This document shows positions 59,919-64,000 of a stretch of DNA of 64,000 bases, in pieces. The position numbers and the translations under genes are program-made. Location: positions 73,494 through 137,493 of the forward strand of contig JBKBPR010000005.1 in the NCBI GenBank assembly GCA_046293135.1, given 5' to 3'. How positions within the stretch are numbered: position 1 is the first letter of the stretch; every line of letters starts with the position of its first letter. The DNA comes from UBA2638 sp046293135 (GTDB lineage: Bacteria > Pseudomonadota > Alphaproteobacteria > Micavibrionales > Micavibrionaceae). The notes below the pieces were generated by a model. It was not told the origin of the DNA and searched no databases. It was given only the letters and a program-made list of their open reading frames with translations.

Positions 59919-59948
59919 TGTATACTCCCAAACCCCGATAAAAGTCAA
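59919..59948 (-). promoter_or_regulatory. Promoter of the IcmD-like gene
   Basis: On the minus strand TTGACT (59948-59943), an 18-nt spacer and TATACA (59924-59919), 36 nt before the start codon. So the orphan gene has its own promoter within the rdgB-hemW interval. Confidence 0.6.
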
Positions 59949-59980
59949 ATTTTTCTTAAAGCTACAGCGCAAAAGCCGCG

Positions 59981-60601
59981 CTAGACTTTATTTTCCAGCA
60001 AGGCGGCACAGAGCTTTTCAAAAGCATCGGCTCTGTGCGAAATAGCGTGTTTTTGTTGCGGCTCGATCTCGGCAAAGGTCTGATTCATCCCGTTTGCCAC
60101 AAAAATCGGATCATAGCCAAAGCCCTTATCACCACGCGACGGCCAGACGATCTGCCCCTCAACGCGCCCCTCGAACACGGCTTCGCGCCCATCCGGCCAT
60201 GCCAGCGCGAGAACACAAATAAACGCCGCCGAGCGATCTTGCGAATCACCAAGCGCATCATGAACTTTTTGCATCGCTAGATTAAAATCGCGCGGCTCAC
60301 CCGCCCAGCGCGCCGAATACACCCCAGGGTCACCGCCCAGCGCATTGACGCTCAAACCGCTATCATCGGAAAGGGCGAGCATATTCGAGGCCTGCGCCGC
60401 CGCCCGCGCCTTTAACAACGCGTTATCAACAAAGGTTGTTCCTGTCTCTTCCGGCTCCTCAAGTCCCAAATCCGCTGCCGAACAAAAGGATGCGGCATAA
60501 GGCTTAAGCAGCTCGGCAATCTCCCACACCTTACCTTGGTTGTGCGAGGCTATAACAATTTTTTCATTTTGAAGATTGATCTGGTCGGTGCGCGATTTCA
60601 A
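59981..60601 (-). CDS. rdgB: XTP/dITP pyrophosphatase (RdgB/HAM1)
   Basis: This 206-aa house-cleaning enzyme hydrolyses dITP, dHAPTP and XTP. Visible: IVIASHNQGKVWEI near the start, TFVDNALLKARAAA, SDDSGLSVNALGGDPGVYSARWAG, and the C-terminal GDKGFGYDPIF and SHRADAFEKL. Normal length. It lies about 50 nt downstream of rph, the usual alphaproteobacterial order. Confidence 0.96.
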   Translation of the reverse strand: MKSRTDQINLQNEKIVIASHNQGKVWEIAELLKPYAASFCSAADLGLEEPEETGTTFVDNALLKARAAAQASNMLALSDDSGLSVNALGGDPGVYSARWAGEPRDFNLAMQKVHDALGDSQDRSAAFICVLALAWPDGREAVFEGRVEGQIVWPSRGDKGFGYDPIFVANGMNQTFAEIEPQQKHAISHRADAFEKLCAALLENKV

Positions 60602-60649
60602 GGATGGCTCTTCATCTGTTCATTGATGTTCACTATTCGTCTTTCGGAA

Positions 60650-61372
60650 TTACGCAATGCCCAAAACAGATTTTTGCAAAGCGCTTAATTCAGTGCAGCC
60701 CGCCTTGGCGAGATTGAGCAGTTCGAAGAATTGCGTTTCGCTGAACGGGTCTTTTTCCGCTGTTCCTTGAATTTCGCACATCCCGCCCTTTCCAGTTATC
60801 ACGAAATTGGCATCGGTTTCGGCGTTTGAATCCTCATCATAATCCAGATCACTGACCGCTGTGCCGTTATAAATACCGCAAGAAATCGCTGCCACCGTAT
60901 CCGTTACAGGCACAGAGCCCAGCGCCCCGATCTTCACCAAATGCTGGAAAGCGAAATGCATCGCCACGAATCCGCCCGTAATCGCCGCGGTGCGTGTACC
61001 GCCATCGGCCTGAATAACATCGCAATCCACGCGGACTTGCCGCTCGCCCATCGCCTCCATATTAACCACAGCGCGCAAGGCGCGACCAATCAAGCGCTGG
61101 ATTTCCTGTGTGCGCCCTGACTGCTTGCCCAAAGCCGCCTCGCGATCCATGCGCTTTCCGGTTGAGCGTGGGAGCATCCCATATTCCGCCGTCACCCAGC
61201 CTTTATTCGAATTGCGCATCCACATCGGCACGCGCTCATCAACCGAGGCCGTACACAAAACATGCGTATCACCGAATTTCACCAAGCATGAGCCTTCGGC
61301 ATATTTGGATACATCGGGGATTAGCTCGACTTTTCGCAATTGATTTGGCGTACGGCCTGAAGGTCTGGTCAT
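60650..61372 (-). CDS. rph: Ribonuclease PH
   Basis: This 240-aa phosphorolytic 3'-exonuclease trims tRNA precursors. Visible: MTRPSGRTPNQLRKVEL, EYGMLPRSTGKRMDREAALGKQSGRTQEIQRLIGRALRAV and the phosphate/metal region VRVDCDVIQADGGTRTAAITGGFVA. Full length. It diverges from hrcA across about 110 bp. Confidence 0.97.
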   Translation of the reverse strand: MTRPSGRTPNQLRKVELIPDVSKYAEGSCLVKFGDTHVLCTASVDERVPMWMRNSNKGWVTAEYGMLPRSTGKRMDREAALGKQSGRTQEIQRLIGRALRAVVNMEAMGERQVRVDCDVIQADGGTRTAAITGGFVAMHFAFQHLVKIGALGSVPVTDTVAAISCGIYNGTAVSDLDYDEDSNAETDANFVITGKGGMCEIQGTAEKDPFSETQFFELLNLAKAGCTELSALQKSVLGIA

Positions 61373-61418
61373 GGGTGTTGTTCGCTCCGTTTATAGTCAT
61401 ATATCATCAAGTACCATC

Positions 61419-61431
61419 AAGTGCGGCACTT
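61419..61431. promoter_or_regulatory. Short inverted repeat in the rph-hrcA gap
   Basis: AAGTGC-g-GCACTT, preceded by a direct CATCAAGT pair (61406-61413, 61415-61422). It is too short and different in sequence to be the CIRCE element (TTAGCACTC-N9-GAGTGCTAA), which is not seen. Possible operator for hrcA or rph. Confidence 0.35.
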
Positions 61432-61484
61432 TGAAGCGCTAAAGACGAATTGTCAATTTGAACTTTGCCGATTATATTATCCAA

Positions 61485-62537
61485 ATGATTACGGAACTCA
61501 ATGAGCGCAGCCGCGATATTTTTCGCTATATCGTGTCGTCCTATCTGGATACCGGCAGCCCGATCGGCTCGCGCACCATCTCCAAAGCGCTGGATCTGAG
61601 CCTCTCCCCCGCCAGTATCCGCAATACGATGGCCGACCTTGAGGATCTGGGGTTACTCTCCGCCCCGCACACCTCGGCGGGGCGCATGCCGACCGAACGC
61701 GGGCTGCGGCTTTATATTGACGGGCTGATGGAGATGGGGACGCTCTCCAGCGACGAACGCAAGCGCATTGAAAGCGAGTGCAGCGTAAAGGGGCTTTCGA
61801 TCACGGAGATTATCTCGAACGCCACCGCCACGCTGTCGAACTTATCAGCATGCGCCAGCCTAGTCGTTGCGCCGAAGGTTGAAAAGCCCGTGCGGCAAAT
61901 CCAGTTTGTGCTGCTTGAGCCCGGAAAGGCGCTGATTATCCTTGTGATGCAAAACGGTATGGTCGAAAACCGTATCACCGATATCCCGCTTGATGTCAAT
62001 GAAAGCGCCTTGCAACAGGCCGCGAATTATATCAACAGCCAGATACAAGGCCGTACGCTTGATGAAATCCGCAAGACGCTTGATACCGATATCAAGCGCA
62101 GCAAGACCCAGCTCGATAAAATCACTGCCGATCTGGTGCAAAAAGGGATTGCGCTGCCGAGCGGCACTGGCGGCTCTAACGTTCATGACGCAAGGATTAT
62201 CATTCGCGGCCAATCGCATTTGCTGGAGGATGTAAAGGCGATCAGCGATCTGGAACGCGCCCGCGCACTTTTGGGCTATCTGGAAGAGCAGCAAAATATC
62301 CTCAAACTCGTTGAAAATGCTCATGATGCACAAGGCGTGCAAATCTATCTCGGCACAGAGAACAAGATTTTCGATCAATCGGGCTGGTCGCTGATTTTAT
62401 CGCCCTATCGCAACGCCAATCAGAAAATTGTCGGCGCTATCGGCGTCATCGGCCCGACGCGGCTGGATTATGACCGCATCATTCCAATGGTGGATTATAC
62501 ATCACAAGTGATTGCCAGACTGATTGATGACCATTAA
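61485..62537 (+). CDS. hrcA: Heat-inducible transcription repressor HrcA
   Basis: This 350-aa repressor has the N-terminal winged helix ITELNERSRDIFRYIVSSYLDTGSPIGSRTISKAL and SPASIRNTMADLEDLGLLSAPHTSAGRMPTERGLRLYIDGL, then the GAF-like effector domain and C-terminal GAIGVIGPTRLDYDRIIPMVDYTSQVI. It represses groE and/or dnaK operons through CIRCE. The upstream in-frame TTG (61458) is not used here; ATG 61485 is. grpE lies downstream, separated by an extra gene. Confidence 0.96.
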   Translation: MITELNERSRDIFRYIVSSYLDTGSPIGSRTISKALDLSLSPASIRNTMADLEDLGLLSAPHTSAGRMPTERGLRLYIDGLMEMGTLSSDERKRIESECSVKGLSITEIISNATATLSNLSACASLVVAPKVEKPVRQIQFVLLEPGKALIILVMQNGMVENRITDIPLDVNESALQQAANYINSQIQGRTLDEIRKTLDTDIKRSKTQLDKITADLVQKGIALPSGTGGSNVHDARIIIRGQSHLLEDVKAISDLERARALLGYLEEQQNILKLVENAHDAQGVQIYLGTENKIFDQSGWSLILSPYRNANQKIVGAIGVIGPTRLDYDRIIPMVDYTSQVIARLIDDH

Positions 62538-62607
62538 ACTGTTTTGAACGTAGATTATTTATACAAATATATAGATACATAAAATAATACCGACGAAAGC
62601 ATAATCC

Positions 62608-63492
62608 ATGATCTCCTCGCGCAGCGCTTTGAAAGTTCTTACAGGTTTTATATGCGGTGCAGCCTTGCTGTTTCCGACCACGCACAACCAAGCCAGCGCC
62701 GTCGAACCAGCCCCGACGCGTGCAGAATTGGCCGAACAAGGTTATGGGCGCTTACTGCCGCATGGCTCGTTTAATATCGGCTTCATGCACGAGCGCGGCG
62801 GCAATCCCGATCATATTACAATGTTTATTACTGCGCCCGTTCCCTTACAAGGCTGCGCCAATGTTATGCCATATGAAGTCAACCAACATTATGAAGGCAA
62901 TGTCCTTATCCTTAAAATAGAGCACCCTATTGTTTTACTGCCTGCTGAGCAACGTGGCCGCCACAACTGCAATCAGGTATCGAATACAGGCAGCAGCTTT
63001 ACACTCAATCGCGCAGAAATAATGGATAAAGGTATTCGTGAAATCCGCATGCGTACCCAATACGGTGTTACGAGCTTTAATTTAGAGCTTAACGAGCATA
63101 TGATTCGCCTAACGCCCAAAAACAATCAAACGCGCCCGCCGATTGAATATTGGAGCTTACCGGATAATGCGATTGTCTTGAACATACCTATGGCCAGAGG
63201 CGATATCCGGAACAATCCCGTTATGTTTGAACGGCTTATCCGTGTCGCAAGCGCCAGAGGCTTAACCCCTATTGAAACACGTTTTCCCGATTACAAACCT
63301 GCGCGCGAAAACATTAACCGCTTTGTCTTTCTTGAAAGCGGCGAGATCATTAGAGATGCTATAAGTAATGCTGGTGACTCCATCATATTGGGGCAAGTCT
63401 TTACATCAGAGCCGTTTTATGGTGCTCATGGCTCATTTGACAAAGAAATTGCGCTTGATATTATCGCTATGATGCCAACACAATTTGATTAA
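62608..63492 (+). CDS. Secreted hypothetical protein, 294 aa, between hrcA and grpE
   Basis: A signal peptide (KVLTGFICGAALLFPTTHNQASA) precedes a beta-rich domain with MFITAPVPLQGCANVMPYEV, two or three Cys (GCAN, HNCNQ) and NHMIRLTPKNNQTRPPIEYWSL. I do not recognise it. It begins 70 nt after hrcA and ends 15 nt before grpE, so it may be transcribed with grpE. It is more AT-rich than hrcA, which fits an insertion into the hrcA-grpE pair. Confidence 0.7.
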   Translation: MISSRSALKVLTGFICGAALLFPTTHNQASAVEPAPTRAELAEQGYGRLLPHGSFNIGFMHERGGNPDHITMFITAPVPLQGCANVMPYEVNQHYEGNVLILKIEHPIVLLPAEQRGRHNCNQVSNTGSSFTLNRAEIMDKGIREIRMRTQYGVTSFNLELNEHMIRLTPKNNQTRPPIEYWSLPDNAIVLNIPMARGDIRNNPVMFERLIRVASARGLTPIETRFPDYKPARENINRFVFLESGEIIRDAISNAGDSIILGQVFTSEPFYGAHGSFDKEIALDIIAMMPTQFD

Positions 63493-63507
63493 TTTATTTA
63501 TAAAGAC

Positions 63508-64000
63508 ATGAGTAATCCATTGAATACACAAAACAATAATTTGAACACTGACACAAATAATGACAGCCATAACACGGACGATGGCAATTCTGCCGAAACA
63601 GAGAGCTTGGCTCAACGTTCCGCAAGGCTTGAAGCCGAAGCTATGGCACTTTACGAGGCCGCTAAACAAGGCGTAGCCGCAGCCACAGACCACAATGACG
63701 ATGATGATAACCATGATGCGGATATAGCTGAGGTACAAAGTGCCGCAGAAATATATGATACGTCACCATCCCCATTACGGAGCGGCAACGTAGCCATCGA
63801 GGCCTTACAGGCTGAACTTGAGCAAACAAAAGATAAAATGTTGCGCGCTGTTGCCGATGCTGAAAACACCAGACGCCGCGCCGCAAAAGAACGTGATGAT
63901 GCGCAGAAGTTCTCAATCTCATCCTTTGCACGTGACATTCTCCCCGTGGCCGATAATTTGCGCCGTGCTCTTGAGGCCATTCCAGACGAAATGAAAGCCG
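63508..64000 (+). CDS. grpE: Nucleotide exchange factor GrpE (5' part, 164 codons)
   Basis: The frame starts at ATG 63508 and runs off the window. The first ~90 residues are an unusually long Asn/Asp/Glu-rich low-complexity tail. From ~108 the GrpE coiled coil begins: ELEQTKDKMLRAVADAENTRRRAAKERDDAQKFSISSFARDILPVADNLRRALEAIPDEM. GrpE swaps ADP for ATP on DnaK. dnaK is expected beyond the edge. Confidence 0.9.
   Translation, partial: MSNPLNTQNNNLNTDTNNDSHNTDDGNSAETESLAQRSARLEAEAMALYEAAKQGVAAATDHNDDDDNHDADIAEVQSAAEIYDTSPSPLRSGNVAIEALQAELEQTKDKMLRAVADAENTRRRAAKERDDAQKFSISSFARDILPVADNLRRALEAIPDEMKA

Noticed and set aside
61373..61484. CIRCE operator upstream of hrcA
   Set aside because: No TTAGCACTC-N9-GAGTGCTAA is present; only a short AAGTGC-g-GCACTT repeat.

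Overview
The window is a stretch of bacterial chromosome that most resembles an alphaproteobacterium. The evidence is gene content and order: a C4-pathway 5-aminolevulinate synthase (hemA) next to a COQ9-like gene, a SUV3-type helicase, pyruvate phosphate dikinase, ispH-X-rnhA, a pdxH / fabI-thioesterase-aroC neighbourhood, and hemW / rdgB / rph diverging from hrcA with grpE following. Isoprenoids come from the DXP pathway (dxs, ispH, ispA and an ispB-like long-chain synthase). Many secreted or lipoprotein genes have no recognisable function. A Micavibrionales/Rhodospirillales-type relative is my guess and is not proven by the sequence. There are no phage genes and no CRISPR array.

Layout. 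1-1000: end of a gene, tRNA-Leu(GAG), a copy of the tRNA 3' end, a compact array of perfect hairpins, and a small orphan gene. 1.1-12 kb: maeB, then a minus-strand block (class A PBP, GNAT, lipoprotein, mgtE, hypothetical, rnhA, P-loop kinase-like gene, ispH). 12-19.3 kb: plus-strand lipoprotein, gmhA, two small paralogous-looking genes, dxs, a repeat-rich gap with a consensus promoter, xseB, ispA, hypothetical, HAD phosphatase. 19.3-24.3 kb: sppA, aroC, a GxxExxY nuclease gene in palindromic repeats, thioesterase, fabI on the minus strand. 24.4-32.3 kb: an unrecognised 474-aa protein, 17-kDa-antigen-like lipoprotein, pdxH, htpG and a cluster of AT-rich secreted proteins including an NlpC/P60-like cysteine hydrolase. 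32.3-35.8 kb: a zincin-like protein without its HExxH, phhB, a DUF433-DUF5615 fusion (one-polypeptide toxin/antitoxin) and a TPP enzyme. 35.9-37.25 kb: a mosaic of repeats around a 55-aa YjfB-like gene. 37.25-50 kb: hemA, COQ9-like, adenosine kinase, macro domain, solute-binding protein, lipoprotein, GT9, ygfZ, ppdK, GNAT and hypotheticals. 50-64 kb: ispB-like, outer-membrane protein plus periplasmic HMA protein, a Rap1a/Tai-like gene in an operon with the SUV3-like helicase, hemW, an orphan IcmD-like protein, rdgB, rph, hrcA, a secreted protein, and the start of grpE.

The most unusual signals are in the repeats. A GxxExxY (PD-(D/E)XK) gene lies inside a terminal inverted repeat, and two gene-less copies of the same ends lie about 14 kb away. 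A promoter-like box is joined to a palindromic REP element at two loci. Tetraloop hairpins are arrayed next to the tRNA. The fused toxin/antitoxin-like protein, the inactivated zincin and the orphan IcmD-like protein are the most interesting coding finds.
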